From Schistosoma mansoni (lineage: Eukaryota; Platyhelminthes; Trematoda; Strigeidida; Schistosomatidae): 64,000 bases of DNA. The translations under genes were made by a program, and so were the position numbers. Where the stretch lies: the NCBI RefSeq assembly GCF_000237925.1, contig NC_031502.1:15364434-15428433 (forward strand). The letters are read 5' to 3'. Positions 45,470 through 57,610 of the stretch are shown one piece after another. The notes under the pieces were generated by a model. It did not search any database. It had not been told where the DNA came from and saw only the letters and a program-made list of their open reading frames with translations. How positions within the stretch are numbered: position 1 is the first letter of the stretch; each line of letters starts with the position of its first letter.

Positions 45470-46453
45470 ATGACCTCGGTATTTTTGCCTGCTGCTTCTA
45501 ATGAGATTGAGTATAAGAATCTCAGCAAAATATCAGTTGTTGGTTGTGGAGCCGTTGGAACATCGATTGCATTTTCTCTACTGGATATAACTGGTGAGAT
45601 TGCTCTGATTGATATCAATGAAAGTAAAGTAAGGGGTGAAGTCATGGATTTGATGCAAGGTCAGCTGTTCTCCGGATATTGTAAAATTACTGGTGGTTCA
45701 GACTTTGAATTGACGACAAATTCAGATATCGTCGTAGTTACAGCATGTGTGACTAATAAAAACGAAAAGCCTGAACAAAAACTAGTAAAAAATGTCAAAC
45801 TTTATCAGGAAATAATCCCCAAGCTTGTTTACCATAGCCCTCAATGTGTTTTGTTGATTGTCACAAATCCAGTTGATATAATGACACATGTAGCCGCCAA
45901 ACTTAGTGGTTTTCCGAAACATCGAGTTTTTGGTACTGGGACAATTTTGGACTCAGCAAGATTCTGTTATCTTCTTGGTCAGAAATTTAGTGTGGATGCC
46001 TCATCAGTTCATGGTTATATAATTGGAGAACTTGGGGAAAATAGCATACCTTTATGGAGTACCGTGAATATTGCTGGTGCACGTCTAGTCACAAAAAATC
46101 CACAGATTGGAAGCTCAAGTGATCCTGAAAATTACAAATTGATTTATGAATCAGCAATCAAAAGTACAGAAGAACTTAATCGATTAAAAGGCTGTAATTC
46201 ATGGTCGATTGGACTTGCTTGCTGCGCCATATGTGATGCTATAATATACAATCTTCATACCATTTATCCTATCTCAGTATGTGTTAGAGATGTGAATGGG
46301 ATTCAAGAAGACGCTTTTCTAAGTTTCCCTTCTTTGATCAACTCTAAAGGAATAAGTCATATAATACCACAACAGTTAACTCCTGATGAAGAAAGAAAAA
46401 TAAAACAATGTGTTCAAGAGCAAATAAATATTGTGAAACACCTAGGCATATGA
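45470..46453 (+). CDS. Lactate dehydrogenase-like protein lacking the catalytic histidine
   Basis: Intact 327-residue single-exon ORF of the L-lactate dehydrogenase family, start TCACCATGA. Kept features: dinucleotide-binding GCGAVG (residues 25-30) and the NAD-ribose Asp48 (ALIDIN), VTNPVDI with Asn133, and ILDSARF with Asp161 and substrate Arg164. Altered: GEHGDSS of active LDHs reads GELGENS, so the proton-relay His is Leu188 (codon CTT at 46031-46033). The mobile loop lacks the usual QQEGESR arginine (TNKNEKPEQK), and the KGYTSW Thr is Asn243. Length is close to normal LDH (~332). An open frame with conserved fold but changed chemistry suggests a pseudoenzyme or a new substrate; absence of introns fits a retrocopy. 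Family certain, enzymatic role doubtful. Confidence 0.92.
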   Translation: MTSVFLPAASNEIEYKNLSKISVVGCGAVGTSIAFSLLDITGEIALIDINESKVRGEVMDLMQGQLFSGYCKITGGSDFELTTNSDIVVVTACVTNKNEKPEQKLVKNVKLYQEIIPKLVYHSPQCVLLIVTNPVDIMTHVAAKLSGFPKHRVFGTGTILDSARFCYLLGQKFSVDASSVHGYIIGELGENSIPLWSTVNIAGARLVTKNPQIGSSSDPENYKLIYESAIKSTEELNRLKGCNSWSIGLACCAICDAIIYNLHTIYPISVCVRDVNGIQEDAFLSFPSLINSKGISHIIPQQLTPDEERKIKQCVQEQINIVKHLGI

Positions 46454-47640
46454 AGCTTCACTGTAATGGACATTTTCAGTTTTCGCTGAGTGAATTTTAT
46501 TATTTATCCGTGAGTTTTTGGCATTTTGATAAACCAGTTTTAATACACTAGTACAATGGAAATACTTTAAATGAACTGTCTTTCGTTTGGGTGTGTTTGT
46601 GTTAATGAAAGATAGTGAATAGCATAATCAGAACCTGTCTCAATTAACCAGACGTCTGGTAGCTATTGTCCTGTTATGGTTACAACTAATAATCACTAGT
46701 GATGGTTTTAATCTTATACAAGAAGATGTATTCTAGAAGTATGTTTCATAAAAAATGGGTGTTCATGTGGTAATTTAAGCACAACTTTACTATGAAAACG
46801 GACCCATATGGTGTAGGTTTTATTAGAGACAAGTTTAGTATATGGGACTTCCATAGCATATTACAATCACAGACAATTCTTGTTGAGCGCTAGATTTATT
46901 AAATATGTACATGTAAAATGCCAATTAGTGTGGGAGGATTTCGAAATAGATTGTTGCTAAAAATATTTCAAGAAGAATGATTATTCTAACCTGGATTATT
47001 CTAACCTTCATGCATTCAGTTATCCTGTAAATAATGAACAAAGTTCAGATTTTGTTTATCAATAAGTATTGTTTGAATCTTCAGTTATTTTGGATAACTA
47101 AACTCATTTGCGTAGACACGTTCTTAGATTTTACGAAATTGTTGGACTAATTCCCATGAATTTTATAGGTTGCTAGATGAAAACTTATATGAATAGCTTA
47201 CAGATAAAGTATTACATTGCCATCTAAATTCTCTATGGATGACTAAAGACTTAGTTAGGGAATAAATTATTCCAATTGCAGACGTTGAATTTTGCATACT
47301 AAATTTCATCTTTAAAACAATGTTCAAAACAATTCAAATTGAAGATACGTAACAGATTTATTTCTATTCAAACAGTTTTCTCTGAAAAATAGACTTATGT
47401 GGAGTTCGAGTAGAAAAAAATCGACCTATCTTCAGTCAAATTAGTTAGTACACAATAAAGAGAAGAATATATTTTTGAAAAAAAGAACTATGTCAAAGGC
47501 TTACATATAGACTTTAATAATCTACAGTTTAATAATTAATCAAAGATTTAAAGTACATTTTGCTAATCAGCTCACGTTAATCCATCTCATTTTGAAGATA
47601 TTTGAAAATATGAGCATATAACTGGTTAATTTTTATCACA
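46454..47640. other. 3' flank of the LDH-like gene
   Basis: AT-rich; presumably the 3' UTR, then intergenic DNA. No other gene recognised. Confidence 0.4.
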
Positions 47641-47757
47641 AGGGGTTTTTGTGAAGATTTTAGTAATTTTATATAGTTAAGATCATGATTCAATTGAAGC
47701 TAGACCACCATGGAAAACCTGGAAGCTCTAGACGGCCGTTTCGTCCTATTGTGGATA
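47641..47757 (-). mobile_element. Truncated hammerhead SINE fragment
   Basis: On the minus strand it starts CCACAATAGGACGAAACGGC, i.e. the second half of hammerhead stem II plus GAAAC, then AGAGCTTCCAGGTTTTCCAT and the common SINE 3' part to the tail shared with 40996-41040. The 5' half of the ribozyme is missing, so it cannot fold. Confidence 0.75.
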
Positions 47758-50700
47758 GAGACAGGTATCTACCTCAGTACAATAGAAGGTCATTTAATAA
47801 AACTAATTAATTTGTGTTCTCTTATTTCAGTATCTTCAGCATGTAAGACACAATTTTCACTTAATGTTTTGAAGGGTACATAAATATCCTGAAAACCATT
47901 GTGTTATGTTATCCTATCTGATTGCGTCAGTCTATGTTTCCTAACGCTTTCTCAACTATTTATGCCTAGAAAAAAGATCAAGAGTGCTTAGAGAGTTCAC
48001 AATAAGTGTGAGCGTTATTGTAGCTCTCATTATGTATCATTATACATTATATGATTTGTTTGGTCATTACGCAACTTGCTATTTATCTGAAGTCGTTCGA
48101 CCTATAATATTGTTTATCAGTGTTATTACTAATAGAATCTATGTCACAAATTCAAGTAGAATTCACTGGTGACTAATGTGCTTTAATAAAAGTTTAGTTA
48201 TGTTAATTCTTAAGAGCCGTGTTCCGTCTTACTTTTTTCAATCTGACTTACTGTTTTATACCATCAGCTTCTTATGAGAATTGATTGAAGAGTTTTAACG
48301 GAATATCATGCTTTAATCGCACTTTTAATTAGGTCTATCAGGGACGTTCTGCCAGAAGATATTGATATTGTGTCTGTGTTAAATTTCATTTATATTCGTG
48401 ATGATGAATGACCAATGATTTTGTTGCATATTTCCTCTTATAAAACTAAAACTGTTCTATGTTGTTCATATGCTTACAGGGTTTTTGGCAATTAGTTAGA
48501 TTTGAAGATACAAATGGGTTTAGTAAGAGTTTACACTACAACTATCAGCTTGTAGACCGAATCCTATCAAAAGTAATCAGTATAAATCAGTTTGATTTTT
48601 TATTTCACTTCAAGAAAATGAAATGGTAGTTGAAGTAAATGTTTCACCACGAATTCTGGATCATAGCTTATTTGCTTTACAGTGTTAAATCTATGTGATA
48701 CAAAGCAATTGATGTGACTTTTCTTTAAGAATTGTCTACATTTCATCAGGATTACTCCTTTGGTTCCAATGACTACATTTTAAATGGTAGAAAGCAATTT
48801 AAAAAATACAATAAATGCCACCGTCATCACCTAAAAACAGAAAGCTAATACTTCAGTCAGATCCTCATCAGGCTTAACTCTAATACATAGTAATATGAGC
48901 AGATGAAAAATATTAAACCAATAAAGTCACTTTATGAATCAAGGATAACAATCAGATAGACTACCTAACTCAACATACCAAATAAAAATATTGATTGATT
49001 AGTATAATACTTTTCATATATCCATACAAATACTACTGTATACTAGAGTAAAGCCTGATGAAGACTTAATTGAAAACAATATTTTTTGCACAGATAAATT
49101 GATTTATCTCACAGCATAAGAGTTTTTAATATTTTATAATTCAGACCAAGAAAGTTCGATTGACCAGGGGAATAATTTAATATGAGAATTTGAATAGACA
49201 ACTGGTATATCTCTTTCCCTTGTAATTGAACCGAGATTCGGACAACCACGTCCACTTTTCGTCAGTTAGACATACTATTATGAGTGTAAAACGAGTAAGT
49301 GATATGGGGATGAACTTTGTGTACGTATCCATACATCGTATACATAAACACGCAAATAGGAATTATTTCTAATCCTTCCAAGGTCATGTAACGTTATGTT
49401 TTCAAGAATTCATAGTTACATAGTTTCAAACAAGTAGATCTTCAAAATGAAAAACAGGGTGGATAGAAAGTCAGCAATAAATAATGGGACTAATATCTTA
49501 TTTGATGAACTAAGTAATCTACTTTCCTATATCTTTGTATCAAGACACAACTTTAAAACTAAGCTAGCAAAATAGTCAACTGCTAACACACACAAAAAGA
49601 AGAATTTTTAACGAGGTAAAGTAACGAAATCTGATGGTTCGCGGTAGAAACAAACTATAGTATACCTATGTCTATGTAATTTGAAATACTTTTCATTTAT
49701 CAGGCTTAAAATATTTACACCTCTAATCGTAAATAACTCACAACCACCAATCCACCTTTAGTTTACATATTACCCTCTATATTTGTTTTACTATTTTATT
49801 TGTAAGTTAGCCACTAGTAGAGAATTCGCAAATTACAATCAAATCGACTAGTGCTTTTCACCTTGTGAATTCATAAATGATTGATGGTATGCTGACATAC
49901 CATTACAGGACAGCAGAACACCCGCAACCTTCTGATTTGCTAATAAACAAAGAAGTCGCTTTCAGTAGTACGAGACTGACATAAGATTCTGAGCTAAAAG
50001 CAGATAACTCAGGTATCATACATTGATTATATTCATTGGGTATGTTACAAATGAGATATTTATTCACGTAGTGGTATACAAGTCATATCTACCAAACGAA
50101 GATACTTTTAGTAAGTTTTTATCCCTAGTTCCAATCGCTCTTATTAACCTGATGTCTTATTACTAAGTCGTTGATACATCACAGTACATTAGGTATTAGA
50201 GTTCGTTAGTATACACAGTATTCATAGTAATGGATATCAACAGATCTCTTCAATTTGACACGAAGCTTATATTCAATTAGAAATTTGGCATTTTGTTTAC
50301 TTGGGAGACGTTTTCGCGGTCTAATAATGACTAAATCGTTCTTTGTTGATTTGGTTTTTCCAGTGTCTTCAAAGTTCTTTTAGCCTTCATTTTACTATAG
50401 TATTTTGGAATAATCAAAGTAATCATAACTAACAATTCGTCTTGTTAATACATTAAAACACTTGTTAAAACCAGACACAGAAAAATACTTAAATTTGCAG
50501 TTACATGAAAAGCACCCATTGAGTTATGAAAAGTGGAAAATGGTTTTGAGAAAAAAACTAAAATTATTCTGAAGTGAACTTATTTAGCTTATAAATCGGT
50601 ATCAAGATATCCAACTATTTACTGTTTAACGGAGGATTACAACCAGCTTTAGGTTGGTCCAAATTGTTTACATTATTTTACATCCAAATGGGCCAGTGGA

Positions 50701-52015
50701 AGACATTTGTACAAATACGTGTGTTGATCCAGTAAATTTAGTAAACATTAATATCGACAGTTTAGTTATTTAGTATAACTGAACATATATCAATCAATCC
50801 CAAGTTGTGAAACCTCCGACTTATACGAATAACCTATTTGATCTATAGACTTACGATAAAACGAATTTATTTCATTAAACCATTAACTGAGTGGTAGTAT
50901 CTCTTAACCTAAGGAAACGACACATACTGTTAAAATAATTATAAACCTCATGTCCATCGATCGAATGAAGAAAAGCAACAATCTAGAAAAAAATGTAATG
51001 ATATTTAAATAAGCCAGATTATAAATTAGGGGAGAAAGATAACTCAAAAATAATCAGGAGATGGACATAAGGCGATACTTTATTTTGCATATTGTTGTAT
51101 GTTGGTCTAATTGTACTCAAATACAGGCTAAAAATTATGGTTTTTCACTATCCCTTCCGATTCTTATGACAGTACAGCATTCAATAAATGGAATGAAAGA
51201 TTTCGGGTAACATAATAATCAAAGATTTAAGTGGATTTGTCTATCGGCATGCCCTGATCAATTGATGTGTATTTGAACAACAGACAGATTCTATTATTAA
51301 CATTTAGTTTTCTCAAAGATTTCAATTCCGAATAACTCTTCAAGTTCGTAGCAATAATTGGCAATAAAACAGAAGTTCTTGATAAACTTTTGGATGGTTT
51401 ATAAACATTGTTTCAGCGAAAACAAATTTAGAGCTTAAGGTAAAAAGCTCAATTGAATGAAGTTGTTTTGTGTCCCTGATCTCATGAACTATGTTGTTTG
51501 GTAAAACGGTGACTATCAATGCTGAATCTACTTCAAAATAACTCATTTCTAAACCACTTTTGGCTGAGTGGATGGAAAGTAGTAACAAAAAAAATTTACC
51601 CACAAAAGATATCTGAATAATTTATACTACTTACAAGTAACTAAACCTGATAGATATAAATACTTCAACTTTCCGTTTAATGTTACGGTCATAGCAAATT
51701 TTTATTATTTACTCACTACTTTTCAGGGATTCCACAACTAATCACTAATCCCTCGGTTGCTGTTAAAAATACTCTTAAATCAGAAAGAATTAGTCCAGTT
51801 TTAAAAATCGGTAACTATACTAAGTACAGAAAGCATTATTAGAATAAGGAAAACGAATGTAAATTACAGTACACTAAAATCAATTAATATTATCAAGGTA
51901 GATTCAAAGTCCTGTTTGCATTAACCAAACTAATGAGTCAAATGAAAAGCTCGTGAGTGAAAAATCGATAAGTAATGACTACTAACTGAAGTTCAAAAGC
52001 CTATAGAAAGGTCAC
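47758..52015. other. Intergenic, no gene recognised
   Basis: 4.3 kb of AT-rich DNA with stops in all frames. The minus-strand frame at 51340-51603 opens with a hydrophobic run but begins at GTG and shows no family features. Confidence 0.4.
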
Positions 52016-53330
52016 ATATGCCTCCGACCAGGATTCTCCAATCAACTCTGTCATAGGATATCCCTCCCAGATGTTTTCAAGTGCTACTCATTCCTTTGGT
52101 GTCTGACTCCAATCCCTGTGGAAATTTATTCTTTGGTCTGCCACGTCTCCCTTTCCCTTTGGAATTACAGGTCAGGGCTTGCTCATGATGCAGTTTGATT
52201 ATTTCGTCAATGTATATTCTATCCACCTCCAGCATCCTTTATTGATTTCTTCTTCAACTGGAAGTTGCTTTTTCTCTCCCATAGTGAGTTATTGCTGATG
52301 GTATCCAACCAACAGATATTGAGTGTCTCACGCAGACAATTCTTTATAAGTACTTGTTTACTGTGATGATGGTCGTGGTCGTTTTCTGAGTTTCAGATCC
52401 GTACAATAGAAATGTCTTGACGTTCTCACTGTAGATTCTGACATTCATGTTGTCTGACAGTTGTTTGGAGTTCCATATGTTCTTCGACTGTAGGAATGTT
52501 TCCTTTGCTTTAGCAATTTATGCCTTTACATCTTTATTAGATTCTCTTTGTTTATCGACGATGCTGTCCATGTACGTAAAACTTTCCACCTCTTCCTGAG
52601 CTTCTCCATCAAGTTTGAGTTCCCTGGTGCTCATTGTATTGTATTATAGGATCACACATTTTCCCTTATATATATTGAGACCTACTGCCGCTATACTGGC
52701 TGTCTTCACCTGGATTTGTTGATGTGTATGGGATAGGAGAGCTAGGTCATCTGAGAAGTCCAGATCTTCTAGCTGTATCCATGCTGTCCTTTATATTCTG
52801 TGCTTCCCCTGAGGTGTGTAGGTCTTCATAATCCAGTCGACTATCAGAAGAGAGAGGGATAGAGTAAGAAGCTTTGTCTGACACTGATCTCCACTTGGCA
52901 TGTATCTGTCAGTTGCTCTCTTCATGCACCACTTTTCAGTGTAGTCATTGATATGAAATCCGTATGATGTTGAAGATCTTTTCAGATACACCATAGTGTC
53001 GAGTTTCTGTAAGGTTCTCCTATCTAGTCTGTCAAACGCTTTCGCACGGTCAACGAAGATGATTTGTAGTGACAAATTCCATCCAAATGATTGTTCAACA
53101 ATGATCGGTAGTGTCACGATTTGGTCTGCGTTTATGCGATCCTTACGGAATCTAGAATGTCAACCAAGAAGTTGAGCTTCTACTGAAGGAAGGTCTATAG
53201 GTGCTGCTTCGATGTCTGGTTGGTCTAGTGGAGTGTTCTCTTCAGATCTTCAAAGTTCTCTATCCACCTGTTCTGCTGTTCGTGAGTCTCAGTGACTCGC
53301 TTGTCTTCTTCAAGTGTACGTCACTGAATT
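52016..53330 (-). mobile_element. Antisense non-LTR reverse-transcriptase relic B
   Basis: Same family as relic A and longer at its 5' side. On the minus strand the ORF at 53117-52791 reads IIFVDRAKAFDRLDRRTLQK (RT motif A) and LSLLIVDWIMKTYTPQGKHR. Further 3' it matches relic A closely, including a shared frameshift in LLWER...QLPVEEE and a shared TAA near 52195. Relative to A it has an extra stretch of about 20 bases near 52530-52555. Not coding-competent. Confidence 0.8.
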
Positions 53331-54849
53331 AACTAACTGCTATTATTACAGATGGACCAAAACCAGCTTTTTACTACATAAAGAGAGATGTCATTTGCTA
53401 TGTACCCAACAGTAGACATAAAAAAAACAACGCTGATTTTACATAGTTCACTAGTAAATGCACACATACGTATACCTTCTTGTTGATCGTTTAAAGGATG
53501 CACAGTACTTACAGGTCCCTGCCCTCAATTAATTTTTTGGCACTGTATTAGTATTCTAAGATTGAACCCTAAGTTTACTAAAGCATCTCTCTGCAGCTGA
53601 ATGATCTGGAATATGACGACCAACACTCTTAGGAATTTTATTCGATGTCAATTTCAAGATAAAAATAGAATGAATAAATTGAGCGACACTGCCCAAATCT
53701 TCTTCTGGTTTAGAAATGATTGTGTTATTTACTGTTAGTTATTTCTGATGGGTTCTGAAGACATTAATGACTTCACAAGAATAAAGCTTTCTGATGTATA
53801 ATTCACAAAAAGCCCAGTCTAACTGATATAGTTTTTAGCGAGATAATAGCTGCCATTGAAATCCCATCACCTTGACACTTAGATACCAGATATAACTGTA
53901 TTAGTACGTGGCTATATTGATCTAGAACTTAGCTGAACTGTATGACTGAGAACGAGAACATACTGTTTTAATGACACTAAGAATATGTTTAATTAAATTA
54001 GAAAATGACAAGGAAGTTAAAAGGATAATGATACTTGTACAAAAATACTACTAGTTATTTTTACAGAATTCATAAGCGGTGTCCTCCCACTGGTGGATTG
54101 GATAGCAGTGAATTGGAAGCATAAACTAGATCTTTCTCCAGCTAACAAGATTACATAATTACCATACCAGACGGAATTTATCAACTCCATATCGACTAAA
54201 TTGGAATGACGATCACTGAGAACTATAATAATTTAACTGGATACTTAGAAGAGAGCACAAAAAAGTCACCAGGCACAGCGACCAGCAAGTGTAAGATTTA
54301 TGCTCATTGTTGTATTTTCGGACAGTTGGAATAGGCTGATATGCATCAATAAGTTGGAAAAAATTATGTACCGCACGTCCTGGGAAATTCCAAAAGAAGT
54401 TACAAAATATTTCTAAGGCATTTTGTAAACACGCCAAATGTACGGTAACAGTTTTCGGGCAGTTGTAAGCTTCCATAGGACCTAGTTCGGTTTGATGTTT
54501 TGGTGCCAAGGTTGGTGGAGTCGATTGACGTCAACCGATTTACAGTGGTGAATTAATTGGACGGTGAAACGCAAGATATGCTTGACGTACAGAGAAGGGT
54601 AACCTAAATATACAAAAGGAGTATTGTACACACTCGCGATCCGTCAGAGACGTGGTAGCGTAGAGAGTTCAGTAAGGTGATAGGTTTATTTGAATTTAAG
54701 ATAATTTACGCAATCAGAATTTACATTCAATTGGTTGCTATACCCAAGAATGTATACCATTAACGAGTGTCCAACCGATTTTTTTCATTTATTTGAAGTG
54801 TGACCGAGCAACAATCTCTCACGAAAACACAATTGTTGATCCGAAGACC
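53331..54849. other. Intergenic, no gene recognised
   Basis: A 98-codon minus-strand frame at 54213-54509 starts at TTG and has no known motif; I do not call it a gene. Confidence 0.4.
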
Positions 54850-55450
54850 ACAAATGGACAAACATCAGAATATAGGGCTACCAAACAGGACAAACACAAT
54901 ACAAACCCCATGAAACGTATTTAAACACATAAATATTGGTCCAAGGAGAACCAGATACATATGCGCCACACAAATCTCATTTGATTTGTGTGAGACCTGT
55001 GATACTGCCCGGGCGCCCAAACCGAAGCAAGTGTTTTTCTTAGGGAGCCACACCCGGAGCCTTTGACCTAAACGTCTGATCCACAAGGCAGTGGAGCATC
55101 GTAAGGAGATGCAGTCCCATGGTAGCCGGTGACCAACGATTGATTCATACGCCATTTGTTCCCTCAGGATACTGGGGCCCATGTGCATCATTGGTTTGGA
55201 ATCAGGGTTTTCCAACTCCCCTAGGTGGACTTTCCGTGTCCACCAATCCGGTTAAAGCGCCGGACATTCGCTTTTTGTCCTCTCAATTTCGTAAACAACA
55301 CCCCCGCCACGAGAAGGCAATGAGTAGGACTTCCTTGGCAGGGGCTATATACGCGTAGCCATGTGAGAGAATTGCGAGAGAGAGAGAGCGGACTCTCCCC
55401 ACTCTCGACCGTACCAGGGCATTTGGGGGCACCATGAAACGTAAAAATTC
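54850..55450. repeat. GC-rich repeat-like block
   Basis: Base composition switches abruptly from AT-rich to near-balanced or GC-rich (for example CCCGGGCGCCCAAACCG at 55008 and CACCCCCGCCACGAGAAGG at 55300). It contains a short (GA)n run at 55375-55388. It lies directly 5' of RTE copy 3. The composition and lack of a coherent long ORF suggest a transposable-element end or promoter region; family not identified. Confidence 0.5.
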
Positions 55451-55680
55451 AATGAATCTAGCACTTCGGTTACCAGTATAATTTCAGTCTGTTTAAGTCC
55501 GGGATTCTTTGGATTCGTACAGCCAAAATAAGCGTTCGAATCTATTCAGAGCTACGATAATTAATGAACGAGCTGAATCGAAGTCGTTTCTTAAGCGATT
55601 AATTCTGGACTTCGATTGAGTCCGGGAGTGCATATACACAGTGGGAAAGAATTAAGCCCAAGTCGGATTTTAAGTAATTA

Positions 55681-56950
55681 TAGTGACTCTGAAACACGCA
55701 CACAGGATCCCAGTGTGGTCATTTAATTGACCTCATCTAGCAAAAACAGGGAACTGACGACACACCCTCCGTGTACTCGGTGACTCGATGGCCCATGTGC
55801 TGTTCGACTAAAAGGCTCCATAAGAACTCGGAAGGATAGGGACACACGTAGTTGCCTTTTCGTCGTTTCTGCCTGTGCTCCCACTAACTGTAACCCGGAT
55901 GAAGTGAAAGATGAATTTTACAGGAAGCTCTCTGAACTACTTCATAAAGCTAAACGCTCAGACATAGTACTCGTAGCAGGTGACTTTAATGCCCAAGTAG
56001 GTAGCTTAAACCAAGCAGACATTTAGATGGGTGTTCATTTTTAGCAAGCACTAATTTTGAGCATAAGGGGAGATATTGTCTAGTATGGTGACCCTTGGCA
56101 CCAAACCAACAATGAACTCAAATAGACCATGGTGCCATCAGTCGTCGTTAGAAAGGCTCGATAGGAGACTGTCGCTCGTACATGTATGAAATCTGATCAT
56201 GCTTTAATACGAGCACGCATTTGATTGCGTCTCACTTGACGCAGAAAAGTCACATTAAGAAGACCTATCGGAGTTGAACTCAACGATGAGAAAGTCAAAG
56301 GTAAACTTCAGGAACAACTGAAGTTACATTTAGGCAATTTCGAAAACGAGGCTGACCTAGATGTTGCTTGGAAAGATTTACGAACAGTTGTGGAAACGGC
56401 AGCAGTGATTTGAAACAAAGAGTCATGAAAGACCAGCAGATATCTGCGACATCTATTGCACTGACAGATTCTCGTAAACTCTTCCCACCAGGCTCTGAAC
56501 ACGATGAAGAACAAAAAGTAATCAGATCTAGGTCAACCAAAAGTCTAAGGAACGATCGTGAGCAGTGGTGGGCAACGAAAGCAAAAGAGATGGAAAAGGT
56601 AGCGGCTGTACGTAACACCAGACAGCTTTTCAGACTAATAAAATAAAGTGGAATTAAGAATTCAAGTGTGAGACAATATCGAAAAAAGACGACAATCTTA
56701 TCTGCTCTCAGTCCTGACTTTTAGAACGATGGGTGAAATACTTCAAAAAGCAGTTCAGTTGGCCTTCAGCTACTCTACAACTAACCACCATTCCCAAACA
56801 GTCTGAATCGAACATTGAAGTAGGTCTCCCAACTCTAGTTGAAGTTCAGAAGGCTATAGCTAATCTGAAAGCTCGTTTGGCTTTTGCCAACTTGAATCTA
56901 TGCATATATTCGCCTGATCCTACGTTGTGACTGACTATGACATTCTTTGT
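55681..56950 (+). mobile_element. RTE-type retrotransposon, copy 3, with internal deletions
   Basis: Matches copy 1 from its position ~190 (GAAACACGCATACAGGATCC with changes). The endonuclease shows LVAGDFNAQVGSLNQ near 55970-56010, confirming that copy 1's stop at 584 replaced Gln. It continues to the RT linker EVQKAIANLK at about 56845-56870. There it jumps to ARLAFANL (copy 1 position ~2511) and at once to the 3' tail CCTGATCCTACGTTGTGACTGAC, so the whole RT palm is gone. Frames are broken in several places. Confidence 0.82.
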
Positions 56951-57409
56951 TTATAAACGAACAGGGTGTCAATGAACCACTTTTACGAGTGCTCGGCAAT
57001 TCTATGAAAATCCTGAGGCACCACCTCAAAGTCTTTCATGTCCAGAAATTTTAGATCTGGTAACTTTTCTCGCATAGAAACTTTAAACAACTCAATACTC
57101 TTGTTGTATTCACTTTATTAACGAAGCTGTGATTTGCTTTTCCCCATCACATCATTTAGTACTTTGTAAAACTTATACATATTACCAACAGACACCCTAT
57201 TAACAGTATCATTTACACATATAATTTCGACAATAAACGTTATCGTTTTTTTTAAAAAAGAACTATTTCTCAGTTATACTGATTCGACTTTAACATGAAG
57301 TGAAATAAGAACTGCCATGCTAGAAAAGCGCCGACTTTATTTAACAAGCAGCACTCCTTAAGTCTAAAATAGCTGCATCAATAAAGTTATAGATAAATCC
57401 CTGTAAATA
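56951..57409. other. Between RTE copy 3 and the SINE
   Basis: No gene; could include further repeat sequence. Nothing recognised. Confidence 0.4.
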
Positions 57410-57525
57410 AATTGGTGAATGGTTGCTCAACTTCGTGGATCAGTTGAAGTTAGACATTAACACCATTGGATGCCAGCTCAGTGGTCTATCGGTTAAGGGC
57501 TTCGGCTCGAGACTGGTAGGTCCTG

Positions 57526-57536
57526 GGTTCGAATCC
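57526..57536 (+). promoter_or_regulatory. RNA polymerase III B-box of the SINE
   Basis: GGTTCGAATCC matches the tRNA B-box consensus exactly; an A-box-like element sits about 45 bases upstream. Confidence 0.8.
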
Positions 57537-57552
57537 CACGAGAGTGGGTTCG

Positions 57553-57610
57553 TGGATGCGCACTGCTGAGGAGTCCCATAATAGGACGAAACGGCCGTCC
57601 AGTGCTTCCA
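57553..57610 (+). ncRNA. Hammerhead ribozyme, type I, complete core
   Basis: Stem I GCACTG (57560-57565) with CAGTGC (57600-57605), extended by TGGA (57553-57556) with TCCA (57607-57610) across a bulge. Core CTGAGGA (57566-57572), stem II GTCC/GGAC with loop CATAATA, GAAA (57588-57591), minimal stem III CGG/CCG with U-A closing, cleavage predicted after C57599. The only unusual base, G at core position 7, is a position known to tolerate any base. Confidence 0.85.

Noticed and set aside
45358-45645. Minus-strand ORF overlapping the LDH-like start
   Set aside because: Antisense shadow of the conserved LDH frame; no independent similarity.
51340-51603. Minus-strand ORF opening with a hydrophobic run, resembling a secreted micro-exon gene product
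   Set aside because: The frame starts at GTG rather than ATG, has no splice-linked neighbours that I could identify, and sits in otherwise random AT-rich sequence.
54213-54509. 98-codon minus-strand ORF with many Cys and aromatic residues
   Set aside because: Starts at TTG; no motif, no flanking exon signals, likely a chance frame or repeat-derived.
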